Positions 16,848-24,280 of a stretch of 33,092 bases of DNA are shown piece by piece. The notes beneath the pieces are model-generated. The model did not search any database. It was not told the DNA's origin and worked only from the letters and a program-made list of their open reading frames with translations. Made by a program: the position numbers and the translations under genes. The first letter of the stretch is position 1. Each line of letters begins with the position of its first letter. Source of the stretch: Isosphaeraceae bacterium (GTDB lineage: Bacteria; Planctomycetota; Planctomycetia; Isosphaerales; Isosphaeraceae); NCBI GenBank assembly GCA_025356435.1, contig JANXSY010000084.1, positions 1 through 33,092 on the forward strand, written 5' to 3'.

Positions 16848-18080
16848 TCAGAAACAAACCTTGCCTCGAACATCGCAGATATCGTACCCGTTTGCCTCGT
16901 CCCGATAGATCGCTGCGAGCGGGAGCGTTGCCGCGCTACGGATCGCGAATCGGCCGTGACGGTTGTTGACAGCTTTCTTGACGCCCGCAATCGCTTCGGC
17001 ACGCTCCAAGACGTCCGATGAGGTGAAAAGCGAGAGAGGCCGATCGTGGCGGGAAGTCAGCTGCTCCGCGATCAACTGCATCCGTTCGGCGCGGCCCCGT
17101 CGAATCCAGGCCCGGCGCAGGCACGGCCGCGCTGCGTCAAGTAGCAGGTCAAACCGATCGGTCGGGACGGAGACGTTTAACCGCCCGGATGCGGATTGTC
17201 CGTTTTTGTAAGTCACCCAGACAGAAATCCGTCCTGCAAGAACCTCGTGATATTGCAATTCTTCGATGAGACGTTCCAGATTGCGCACGAGCCACGCATA
17301 AAGAATGAGCGGACTGTCGGTCGCTTCGCCGAAGCTCCCGCCCCGCGACAACGTCTTGTGCAGAGGTCGCTCGGTGCGGATTGGCGCGACCGGATCGCCG
17401 TTGAGTTCCCACCAGAGGGTCTCCCCCGTCGCCGTGAGCAAGTCGCGGACGAGCCTCCTGTCAGCCCGTGCGAGGTCGAGGCACGTCCGAATCCCCCAGG
17501 GCTCCAGCGTCCGCGCCCGACGGCCCGCGATCCCGGTGATTTCGGTCACGGGCCGATCGGCCAGGAGAACTTCTTCGGCGTCCCTGTCGAGAACCGCTGA
17601 CGCGCCAAAGGGCTTGGCCGAGTCGCTTATCAGCTTGGCGAGCGTCCTCGTCCTCGCGATCCCGACCGTCACCGGCACACCGACCTCTTGGAGGATTCGA
17701 TCGCGAAGAGCCTCGGCCGTCTCTTGCAAGGTCTTGCCTCGCATCGCGACCGCTTCGAAGAAGAATTCATCGATTGAGTAGAATTCGACCCGGGGGGAGA
17801 AGTCCCGGACGATGGCCAGCATCGCGCGGCTCAAGACCTCATACCACCGGAAATCACGCTTGAGATAGACCCCTTCGGGACACTTGGGCAACGCTTCCCA
17901 GATGGGCATCCCCGTCCCGACCCCCGCCGCCTTCATCTCGTAACTCTTGGCAATGACGCACGCGCCTTGGTTGCCGAGGACCCCGACGGGGATGCCGACG
18001 ATCTCCCGATCCCTGACCCGCTCGGCCGAGACGTAAAAGCAATCCGCGTCGATGTGTCCAACCGGGCCTTGTCGTATCAT
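16848..18080 (-). CDS. Y-family DNA polymerase (translesion, DinB/UmuC-like)
   Basis: 410 residues from the ATG at 18080, chosen because the family starts just before the first metal-binding strand GHIDADCFYVSAE (Asp11, Asp13). The second metal motif YSIDEFFFE gives Asp104 and Glu105. Between them is VGVLGNQGACVIAKSYEMKAAGV, the finger segment seen in UmuC/DinB proteins. Then come GIARTRTLAKLISDSAKPFG, a helix-hairpin-helix-like ITGIAGRRARTLEPWGI, and a little-finger domain. There is no obvious C-terminal clamp-binding peptide. The product should be a low-fidelity polymerase that copies past damaged bases. It is divergent, with 60 bp between starts, from a SRAP-like gene, a class often found with SOS polymerases. 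A longer frame to 18719 overlaps that gene and is rejected. Confidence 0.92.
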   Translation of the reverse strand: MIRQGPVGHIDADCFYVSAERVRDREIVGIPVGVLGNQGACVIAKSYEMKAAGVGTGMPIWEALPKCPEGVYLKRDFRWYEVLSRAMLAIVRDFSPRVEFYSIDEFFFEAVAMRGKTLQETAEALRDRILQEVGVPVTVGIARTRTLAKLISDSAKPFGASAVLDRDAEEVLLADRPVTEITGIAGRRARTLEPWGIRTCLDLARADRRLVRDLLTATGETLWWELNGDPVAPIRTERPLHKTLSRGGSFGEATDSPLILYAWLVRNLERLIEELQYHEVLAGRISVWVTYKNGQSASGRLNVSVPTDRFDLLLDAARPCLRRAWIRRGRAERMQLIAEQLTSRHDRPLSLFTSSDVLERAEAIAGVKKAVNNRHGRFAIRSAATLPLAAIYRDEANGYDICDVRGKVCF

Positions 18081-18101
18081 GCACAGACGAATAACATGCA
18101 C
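18078..18101. promoter_or_regulatory. Direct repeat CATGCAC in the divergent polymerase/SRAP promoter region
   Basis: CATGCAC occurs at 18078-18084 and 18095-18101, 17 bp apart, at the start of the polymerase gene and in the 60-bp divergent gap. This could be a shared operator. No standard LexA box was recognised. Found by eye only. Confidence 0.25.
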
Positions 18102-18140
18102 GGGCGGACAGTTCAAGGCCGAGATCGGACAACCGCCATT

Positions 18141-18611
18141 ATGTGTGCTGGAATCGCGTTGGCATCGAGCGAATTGCCTACGGAGTTGGTCGATCGCTAC
18201 GGGCTCGCGCGGCATAATCATATGCGTGGACCCAACTCCGAATATTGGTTCCTCTACGAAGACAGACGGCCCCGGCTCCCGGTCCGGCGCGACGGCGAAC
18301 TCTGCTTCGCTCGCTGGGGCAACGGGCGGGGCCAGAGCCGACACCTCCCCCGCGCGAGCTGGACCTGGCTCAAGACCGTCGATGAGGGAGGCTGGCGCGA
18401 GTCGGGCGCAGTCCCGATCATCATCCCGGCGACGTTCGCGGTCGAGCGAGGCGTCTGGTACCGCGTTCGCGAAGGTATCAGGGGGCTCCTCGTCGGCGAC
18501 GAGCGAGGGAAGGCAGTTGTTTATATGATTTGCGAACCGGCCTCGCATTATTACCAAGTGATGACCCGAAGTGAACGGATGCCCGTGCTCGTTTCGAAGT
18601 GGACCTATTAA
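18141..18611 (+). CDS. Degenerate SRAP (HMCES/YedK)-like protein
   Basis: 156 residues from the ATG at 18141. The start is chosen because SRAP proteins begin Met-Cys with Cys2 as the catalytic residue, and this gene begins MCAGIAL. Further matches are weak but in order: PIIIPATFAVERG in the place of the PxxGFYEW strand, and VYMICEPASHYYQ followed by RSERMPVLVS in the place of the final AIxTxxA...IHxRMPVIL block. The usual histidine before RMP is a serine here, and the protein is shorter than the typical 200-230 residues. SRAP proteins trap abasic sites in single-stranded DNA through Cys2. The divergent Y-family polymerase supports a DNA-damage role. The homology is an inference from these short segments. 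No clear ribosome-binding site is seen. Confidence 0.5.
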   Translation: MCAGIALASSELPTELVDRYGLARHNHMRGPNSEYWFLYEDRRPRLPVRRDGELCFARWGNGRGQSRHLPRASWTWLKTVDEGGWRESGAVPIIIPATFAVERGVWYRVREGIRGLLVGDERGKAVVYMICEPASHYYQVMTRSERMPVLVSKWTY

Positions 18612-18711
18612 CCCGCGATTGGTAAATATAACATTGTGTTGACATGCTTTCTGGTAACCTACTCGCCTGGGGAAGGACATCAGATAGGATTTTGCAGAAA
18701 CAGCTTTTCGC

Positions 18712-18786
18712 TCAAACATCGATCACCTTCAATGCTTCGTCTCCATAGTTGTTGGTGACCTTCACGGCGATCTTGCCCGACGCGCG
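18712..18786 (-). pseudogene. Remnant: C-terminus of a DNA methyltransferase (type III Mod-like)
   Basis: The last ~24 codons of a minus-strand frame read GKIAVKVTNNYGDEALKVIDV before the stop at 18712. I recognise this as similar to the extreme C-terminus of adenine-specific methyltransferases that pair with type III-like Res helicases. Upstream of it the frame runs straight into repeat sequence, so the rest of the gene is missing. The identity rests on a short tail, supported by the Res remnant 420 bp away. Confidence 0.45.
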
Positions 18787-18818
18787 CGTTGGTTGGGTTC
18801 GCTCGGTCGAAGCGCTCT

Positions 18819-18858
18819 GGTCCCCTCCCCACTTGTGGGGGAGGGTTAGGGTGGGGGG
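18819..18858. repeat. Inverted-repeat arm A (~40 bp)
   Basis: A G/C-rich block beginning GGTCCCCTCCCCAC and ending GGGTTAGGGTGGGGGG. Its reverse complement recurs at 19036-19077 with only two to three differences, all near the centre. It is itself partly palindromic (CCCCTCCCCACTTGTGGGGGAGG), so each arm can also form its own hairpin. Confidence 0.8.
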
Positions 18859-19035
18859 ATCCTGGACGAGGGGCGTGGATCGACGAGAATCCCTCTCCGG
18901 TTCGCCCCCCGATCGCGTCGCGAGACCGGGTTGGGTTCGTTCGGTCAAAACTGAGGTGGTTGTTTGTTGGGTTCGTTCGGCGCGATGAACGGGCGAGGTT
19001 TGTTGGGTTCGTTTGGTCGAAGTTGGTGCGACATG

Positions 19036-19077
19036 CCCCCCCACCCTAACCCTCCCCCATGTGGTGGGGAGGGGACC
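19036..19077. repeat. Inverted-repeat arm B (~42 bp)
   Basis: The reverse complement of arm A (18819-18858): it starts CCCCCCACCCTAACCC and ends GGGGAGGGGACC. The two arms enclose three of the 16-bp repeats and about 180 bp. There is no transposase between them, so this looks like two copies of a small dispersed palindromic element rather than insertion-sequence ends. Confidence 0.8.
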
Positions 19078-19208
19078 GGATTGGGTTCGCTCGGTCAACG
19101 ACCACGCGGGCGGCGATTGGGTTCGCTCGGTCGGGGAGGTCGGTCGGGGGTTAGGTGTGTCTGGTCGCATGGTCGAGAGTCCAGGCCTTGGGCCGCGTGA
19201 TGGGCAGC

Positions 19209-19470
19209 TTACCTGGTAGAGAGTCGCGTTTCCGCGCCCTCTCGTCCCGCGAATCGAGGTCCGATGCTCGCCCGGATCAGGTTGGTGACACCGTCCCAGG
19301 GGTTGGCGATCTCGACGAACGACCCGCATCCGAAGCCGCCGTGGTTGTTGACGGCGGAAATTCAGAGCGAGCGGGCGGTGGAGACCTTCGCGGCCTTGTC
19401 CTTCTTCCGCTCGCCGGTGACTTCGACGATCAGGTTGAGGAGGTCGTCGGGCCCGTTGCGACAACGGATC
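19209..19470 (-). pseudogene. Remnant: C-terminus of type III restriction Res subunit, with internal stop
   Basis: Translating the minus strand gives GPDDLLNLIVEVTGERKKDK, then AAKVSTARSL, a TGA stop at 19362-19364, then ISAVNNHGGFGCGSFVEIANPW, ending at a TAA at 19209-19211. This matches the C-terminal pattern of Res (helicase-endonuclease) proteins, in which the stop position is normally Trp (TGG to TGA). No N-terminal helicase domain is present; the adjacent ABC permease gene ends at 19498. The locus is therefore a dead fragment of a restriction system. Confidence 0.65.
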
Positions 19471-19497
19471 GCAAGGCGGCGTGAGGCTCGGCTGGTT

Positions 19498-21033
19498 CTA
19501 CTCGTGCCGCAGCGCTGAGACCGGGTCGATCCGCGCGGCACGGCGGGCGGGGTAGACGGCAGAGAGGGTCGTCACCACGACGGTGAAGACCAGGACCGTC
19601 AGCGCCAGCCAGGGCGGGAAGGCGAAGATCGAGCCTTTCAGATCGATCTTGATGTCGCGGAGGACCATCGACTGCACCCAAGCGTCTCCCGGGAACGAAG
19701 CCGCCCACGCCATCAGCAGGCCGATCACCGCGCCGAGAAGGCCGATCAGCCCACCTTCCATAAGGAAGATAAACTGGAGGTGGCTGTTGTCAGCCCCGAC
19801 GGCCTTCATGATGCCGATTTCTCGGGTCCGTTCGAGCACGCTCATCAGCATCGTGTTCGCGATCCCTAAAGCCGAGACCAATAGCGCTACCGCCGCGACG
19901 CACGTCATCGCGCCGAAGATCATGGTATAGATGAATCGCTCGCGCTCGATGAATTCGATCGCCGCTCGCGCATGGACGCCCGTCGCCAGAATGGACGCGA
20001 GCACGTCTTTGACGTTCGCCTCGGTGTCGACGGTCGCGACGGCCATCTGCACGCCCCGGCCTTTGTCGCCCGGACCTCGGAAGAAGACGTCCGACGCCGT
20101 CTCATAGGGCAAGAATACGTCGGCATCGACGTTCAGGCGGTCCGGAGGCCCCTTCGGGTCATCAGCTTTCGGTGCCCGGATCACGCCGACGACGGTGAAT
20201 TCCTCGGTGGAGACCGCAGGCACAGTGGCGGGGACGGCCTTGGCCGCCTTCCGCAGCGCCTCAGCCTCGGACGTGGTGAGGCCGAGCTTTTCGAGCGAGG
20301 CGGGGAGGCGGGCGGTGATCTTGTCGAGCGCCGTACGCTCCTCGCGGCTCACGTCAGCTCGCGACTTCATGAGGTAGACATTCAGTCCTGTATTGATCAC
20401 AGGGGCGCGAAATTCGATGCGGAGCGGCATGCCAACGAGGCCGTCGATCTGCTCGTCGGTCGTCAGGCCAAGGCGATATGCCAGGAACTCGCTGACGATC
20501 ACCTCTCGCCGATCTTTGGCCTCGAAGGAGCGGCCCGCGACGATCCGACGGCGAATGGTCTCGTCTTCGGGACGTGCCGAGAGGATCTGCACCCCTTCGG
20601 CCTTCTGGCCGAGCATCGCGAAGCCGTAGTGATAGACCAGCGGCACGAGCCGATCGACGTGCGGCAATTCGGCGATCTTGGTCAGCCGATCGCGCGTGAT
20701 TTCTGCTGGAACCTGCGCGGGGTTGGCCCGCTGCTTCATCTCTGCGAGGGTCTTACCGATCCGGCCGCGACGCGCCTCGCTCAACGTTCCCTCAACAGTC
20801 ACATCGACGGTTTCTGCCTTGATGGTATTCCATTTGGGAGAGATTTCTATACGTCGGGAGATATCGCTGCGATGGGATTCGCGGTCAATCGTCTCGCGGA
20901 CGCCGACTCCGATTGAGAGGCTGGCGGCGAGCACGAACGCTCCGAAGACCACCCCGAGCATGGTTAGCACCGTGCGGAGCTTTTGCTGCCAGAGCGCGAC
21001 GAGGGGGAAGGTCAGCAGGTCGATCGGTCGCAC
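19498..21033 (-). CDS. ABC transporter permease (MacB/LolC/FtsX type)
   Basis: 511 residues. A membrane helix near residues 18-42 (LRTVLTMLGVVFGAFVLAASLSIGVGV) is followed by a large periplasmic domain (~45-385) and three C-terminal helices. The region AMTCVAAVALLVSALGIANTMLMSVLERTREIGIMKAVGA is the hallmark of FtsX/MacB permeases and couples to the ATPase. It ends YPARRAARIDPVSALRHE, the usual finish. Its ATPase partner lies 19 bp upstream on the same strand. Such systems do not import solutes; they move lipoproteins, peptides or drugs outward by mechanical coupling across the membrane. The TolC-family gene 3.2 kb away could be an exit duct, but no membrane-fusion protein is seen in between. 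The cargo is unknown. Confidence 0.92.
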   Translation of the reverse strand: MRPIDLLTFPLVALWQQKLRTVLTMLGVVFGAFVLAASLSIGVGVRETIDRESHRSDISRRIEISPKWNTIKAETVDVTVEGTLSEARRGRIGKTLAEMKQRANPAQVPAEITRDRLTKIAELPHVDRLVPLVYHYGFAMLGQKAEGVQILSARPEDETIRRRIVAGRSFEAKDRREVIVSEFLAYRLGLTTDEQIDGLVGMPLRIEFRAPVINTGLNVYLMKSRADVSREERTALDKITARLPASLEKLGLTTSEAEALRKAAKAVPATVPAVSTEEFTVVGVIRAPKADDPKGPPDRLNVDADVFLPYETASDVFFRGPGDKGRGVQMAVATVDTEANVKDVLASILATGVHARAAIEFIERERFIYTMIFGAMTCVAAVALLVSALGIANTMLMSVLERTREIGIMKAVGADNSHLQFIFLMEGGLIGLLGAVIGLLMAWAASFPGDAWVQSMVLRDIKIDLKGSIFAFPPWLALTVLVFTVVVTTLSAVYPARRAARIDPVSALRHE

Positions 21034-21052
21034 GATGTGTCGTCCTCCGCAG

Positions 21053-21805
21053 TCATTCCGGGGAGATCAGCCGTCCGTCTTTGAGCCGGATCACGCGGTC
21101 GGTGTAGGTCTCGGCGAGTTCCTCGTCGTGCGTGACCAGGATCAGCGTAGCGGCATGGCGCTCGACGTGGTCGAGGATCAGCCCCATCACCGCCCTTGCG
21201 GTGTCGCTATCAAGGTTCCCGGTCGGCTCGTCGGCGAGGACGATCTCGGGGCGATTAACCAGGGCACGCGCCACCGCCACCCGCTGGCTCTCGCCGCCGC
21301 TCATCTGGCTCGGCCGATGATGGAGCCGTTCCCCCAGACCGACCGACTCGAGCGCCTCCCTCGCCGAGGCACGCCGCTCGCGCCGAGCACGGCCGGCGAA
21401 GACCATCGGCAACTCAACGTTCTCGAGAGAGGTCCGCGAGGGGATGAGGTTGAACGACTGAAAGATCATGCCGACCGTCGCCGACCGGAACCGCGAAAGC
21501 TCCCGACGCGAGAGCCGTTCGACGTCGAGACCCCCGACACGCAACCCGCCCGAAGTGGCGCGATCGAGCCCGCCGAGCAGGTTGAGCAGCGTCGACTTTC
21601 CCGACCCTGACTTCCCGAGCAGCGCCACCCGCTCGCCCCGCTCCACCCGGAGGCTCACCCCTCGCAGTGCATAAACCGGCGAGGTGCCCGATCCATACAG
21701 CTTTGTCAGTTCATCCGTCTGAATCGCGACTCTCGCATCCACAGAACGAGATGATGTCGACAAAGTCTCTATCCCCGACACGCGAATCGGACATCTGTCG
21801 AACAC
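21053..21805 (-). CDS. ABC transporter ATP-binding protein (MacB/LolD type)
   Basis: 250 residues from a GTG at 21805; an in-frame TTG at 21763 is possible and neither has a strong ribosome-binding site. The domain proper starts at VAIQTDELTKLYG. Walker A is LLGKSGSGKST, the Q-loop is MIFQSFNLIP, the signature is MSGGESQRVAVARAL, Walker B is EIVLADEPTGNLD, and the switch histidine is in ILVTHDEE. The TGNLD after Walker B is typical of the LolD/MacB/FtsE group. It powers the permease encoded 19 bp downstream; both are read from the same transcript. Confidence 0.93.
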   Translation of the reverse strand: MFDRCPIRVSGIETLSTSSRSVDARVAIQTDELTKLYGSGTSPVYALRGVSLRVERGERVALLGKSGSGKSTLLNLLGGLDRATSGGLRVGGLDVERLSRRELSRFRSATVGMIFQSFNLIPSRTSLENVELPMVFAGRARRERRASAREALESVGLGERLHHRPSQMSGGESQRVAVARALVNRPEIVLADEPTGNLDSDTARAVMGLILDHVERHAATLILVTHDEELAETYTDRVIRLKDGRLISPE

Positions 21806-21851
21806 AGGGATATCTTATCAGACCGACGGGCCGATGTCGCCGGTCTTTCGA

Positions 21852-23519
21852 TCAAAGATAGCCGAGGTCGGCCAGACGCTTCTGCACGGCCTCTTCCTCT
21901 TCGGGCGAATAGCCGACGGCCACCGGCTCGGGTGGGGCACCGTTCGGGGTCTCCTCGCGGGCGACCGGGGCCGCGACGACGGACGGGTCGATGATCTCGG
22001 TGAGGACACGCCCGTCCATGTCGGCCGGGACTGGCACGCCGAGCAGGTGGAGAACCGTCGGGGCCACGTCGAGCAGGCTCGCCCCATTGGGCTTCGAGCC
22101 GGTGAGGAACGCCGGGCCGTGCGCGATCAAGACACCTTCGGTTCTGTGGTCGCCAGTCGGCCCGAAGGCGGGGCCGATCACGGTGTTCGTGGTGAAGTCG
22201 TGCAGGCCGATCGTTCGATATCGCCAGTCTTTGAGGACGACTGTGAGGTCGGGCGCGAGGTGGGCATGGGGACCGTGGTAGAGGTCTTCACGCTCATGGA
22301 TTGTCTCGACGAGCGGCTCGCCGGTCTCGGGGTGAGGTATTGCGAAGAGCGCGGCCTTGAGGTCGTCGAGATAGGGGCGGACGTCCTCGGGCGCGACGCA
22401 ACCTTGTGGCTGCCTGCCCTTCTGGTTGACGAAGATTTGCCCGAAATTCCCCTGCGCGTAAGCCTTCGTCTTCGACCAGTCGATGTGTCGCCTCGATAGG
22501 AAGGCCGACTCCGCCAGGCGGTCGAGCCAGTTCGTCTGCTTGCCGTTGAACCGGCCAACCCGCTGCCGAGCCAGGCCGAGCTTGACCATCTGTTTGTAGA
22601 TCCACGCGGGCGTCACGCCTTGGTCGTAGAACCACTTCTTCTGCTTCACATAGAACGAGTCTTGGAGCGCGATATCTCCGTGCTGGAGCAGCCAGACGTT
22701 GAAGTTCACGTACCACTCGATCGGGCCGAAGCCGTGGTCGCTGATGAGCAAGACGGCGGTATCGCTCGGCAGCGCATCGACGATTTCGCCGACACCCCGG
22801 TCGAGTTTCCGCCAGAACTCGATATAGCCCTCACGCACGGCCGAGAGGTCACGCCCCTTGGCAGCGAGGTGGGTCGGCTCCCAGGCATGCCAGAGTTCGT
22901 GCTGGATGCGATCGGTGGCCATAAGATCATACATGAACAAGTCCCACCCCCCGCGCTTCGCGAGGAAAGAGACCGCCTTGAGATGATCTTCGAGGAACTC
23001 GGTCAACTCCTTCAGCGCCTCGGCTTCATGCCCGCCATCGTGAACGGCGGTCGACCAGGGCCGATAGGGGTGGCCGAGTTCGGCCTCAAGCTCCTTGAGG
23101 ATCGCGGGGTCGCTGGCGAAGTCGGCGGCGTCGGGAGGTGCGAGGAAGTCGCCGATATACGTGCCTGGCGCCTTGCGATGGGGATAGCTCATCGGCACCC
23201 CGCCCGCCACCGTGACCTTGCCATGCCGACCGGCGATCTCCCAGACAAGCTCGGCCTTGATCGCGCGCGACGAATTCACGCGGCCGACGAGCGGGTTGTG
23301 CGCGTGCTCAAGGAACTCGAAGACGCCGTGCTTCCCCGAGTTCTTCCCGGTCATCACCCCGGTCCAGGCGACGGGTGAGAGTGGCGGGAACACCGATTCG
23401 AGCGAACCATAGGCCCCGCTCGCCATGAGCCGCGCAAGGTTGGGGAGGTCACCCGCCTCGGCGAGCGGCTTCAAGAGATCCCAGGTGGCCCCATCGAGCC
23501 CGAGCACGAAAACCCGCAT
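21852..23519 (-). CDS. Alkaline phosphatase superfamily enzyme (type I phosphodiesterase-like)
   Basis: 555 residues from the ATG at 23519, which follows AAGGAAA at suitable spacing; the longer frame to 23642 has no such site. The metal ligands expected for the superfamily are visible in order: an Asp in VFVLGLDGATWD, the Thr nucleophile in SPVAWTGVMTGKN, an Asp/His block in MYDLMATDRIQHELWH, Asp-His in LLISDHGFG, and a final His in TGDHRTEGVLIAHG. These fit the nucleotide pyrophosphatase/phosphodiesterase branch, binding two zinc-type ions and cleaving phosphate esters. No signal peptide is seen, so it is probably cytoplasmic. A TolC-family gene (24281-25864) and the ABC pair flank it on the same strand; no joint role is evident. 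Confidence 0.9.
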   Translation of the reverse strand: MRVFVLGLDGATWDLLKPLAEAGDLPNLARLMASGAYGSLESVFPPLSPVAWTGVMTGKNSGKHGVFEFLEHAHNPLVGRVNSSRAIKAELVWEIAGRHGKVTVAGGVPMSYPHRKAPGTYIGDFLAPPDAADFASDPAILKELEAELGHPYRPWSTAVHDGGHEAEALKELTEFLEDHLKAVSFLAKRGGWDLFMYDLMATDRIQHELWHAWEPTHLAAKGRDLSAVREGYIEFWRKLDRGVGEIVDALPSDTAVLLISDHGFGPIEWYVNFNVWLLQHGDIALQDSFYVKQKKWFYDQGVTPAWIYKQMVKLGLARQRVGRFNGKQTNWLDRLAESAFLSRRHIDWSKTKAYAQGNFGQIFVNQKGRQPQGCVAPEDVRPYLDDLKAALFAIPHPETGEPLVETIHEREDLYHGPHAHLAPDLTVVLKDWRYRTIGLHDFTTNTVIGPAFGPTGDHRTEGVLIAHGPAFLTGSKPNGASLLDVAPTVLHLLGVPVPADMDGRVLTEIIDPSVVAAPVAREETPNGAPPEPVAVGYSPEEEEAVQKRLADLGYL

Positions 23520-23810
23520 TGCGTCCCGTTTCCTTTCCGCTCGGATCGACAGCGAGACCGGTCCCTGACCGTCCGTCATCCCGACCACACGACTTAGTCT
23601 AACCAATCTGCCACACGAGTCGAGCGTAAGATCACCTTGCAACCAGCCGTCATGCCCAAGAGATCGCCAGGCCTGATGAATTCTTGGGCGAGTTGCGAAA
23701 GGCTCACGGTCTCGGAGAGGCCAAAGCTGTCCAGAATCAAAAAACTGATCTCCCTCAAGGGAATAGAGTTACGGTGAACGTTTGGCGATCCTGTATCGTC
23801 AAAACGGCTA

Positions 23811-23839
23811 TTGGCACGTTTGCTGCTTTTCCATTATTT
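23811..23839 (+). promoter_or_regulatory. Sigma-70-like promoter for a short transcript
   Basis: TTGGCA at 23811-23816 and TTATTT at 23834-23839 are separated by exactly 17 bp. Transcription would start near 23846, giving a transcript of ~115 bases that ends at the terminator at 23927-23960. Confidence 0.45.
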
Positions 23840-23845
23840 CGCTGC

Positions 23846-23960
23846 GGAGATGAAAGAGATGGACGAGATCGAACTCATCACCGCGATGCCAACGAATCAC
23901 GAGCAAGCGTCGTTCTCCCTGGCTGTGCCCGGCTCCCTCGTGGGGGGCCGGGCTTTTTTT
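23846..23960 (+). ncRNA. Candidate small RNA (~115 nt)
   Basis: Bounded by the promoter-like pair upstream and an intrinsic terminator downstream. No protein gene precedes the terminator on this strand. The internal ATG at 23860 gives a frame that crosses the terminator stem, which argues against coding. It matches no RNA family I recognise. Confidence 0.35.
23927..23960 (+). terminator. Rho-independent terminator
   Basis: An 11-bp stem (23927-23937 with 23943-23953, one G-T pair) closes a 5-base loop and is followed by seven T at 23954-23960: a textbook intrinsic terminator on the plus strand. Confidence 0.85.
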
Positions 23961-24082
23961 CCGCTCGCCGCAAAGCCCGAACCCGGTCGTTCTTAACGCT
24001 TCTTCCTCGCTCGCCATCGTCCGTGTTGCGTCCCTGATCGATACAGAACAAAGCGATGTCCCGATCCAAAAAGGACCCGAAC

Positions 24083-24178
24083 ATGATCGTCGCCATTCTC
24101 TTCTTCAGCGTCGCCGCTTTTGAAGCCTATCATCTGGCCAATCCCTCGTCGAAGATGGGTCCGGCCAAGCAGAGCTGA
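24083..24178 (+). CDS. Possible 31-residue hydrophobic small protein
   Basis: An ATG at 24083 with AAGGA eight bases upstream opens a short frame whose first ~17 residues are a hydrophobic helix (MIVAILFFSVAAFEAYH), followed by a polar tail ending KQS. It could be a single-pass membrane microprotein. It lies between the terminator and the convergent TolC gene. Short size makes chance likely; the good ribosome-binding site is the main support. Confidence 0.35.
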   Translation: MIVAILFFSVAAFEAYHLANPSSKMGPAKQS

Positions 24179-24280
24179 GAGGCAAGCGAGAACAAGTCAC
24201 CAATGAATTTTGTCGATACAATGTCATGCACACATTTCGATATTTGATCATACTTCTCACAAAATTATCCCGCGCTAAAC

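Larger units (their letters stand above)
18793..19166. repeat. Cluster of 16-bp TTGGGTTCGNTCGGTC repeats
   Basis: Near-identical copies of TTGGGTTCG(C/T)TCGGTC occur at 18793-18808, 18931-18946, 18967-18980 (14 of 16 bases), 19003-19018 (one change), 19081-19096 and 19117-19132. A decayed copy lies at 19151-19166. All are in the same orientation, with unequal spacers of 20-122 bp. On the minus strand the repeat would translate as TERTQ. It fills the gap between the two restriction-modification remnants and contains no real gene. Confidence 0.85.
23520..24082. other. Intergenic region with a candidate small RNA and no clear protein gene
   Basis: About 560 bp between the phosphatase start and a tiny open frame at 24083. 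It holds a promoter-like pair at 23811-23839 and a strong terminator at 23927-23960 (separate entries). Open frames here run through the terminator stem and have no convincing start sites, so none is annotated. Confidence 0.5.

Noticed and set aside
18081..18719. N-terminal extension of the Y-family polymerase frame to 18719
   Set aside because: It overlaps the SRAP-like gene on the other strand, shows no family features, and the polymerase's first motif sits right after the ATG at 18080.
18793..19166. CRISPR array
   Set aside because: Repeats are only 16 bp and spacers vary from about 20 to 122 bp; no cas genes are present.
18712..19464. 250-residue minus-strand open frame rich in TERTQ
   Set aside because: It is made of repeats and a methyltransferase tail; the repeats' uneven spacing and low-complexity translation argue against a real protein.
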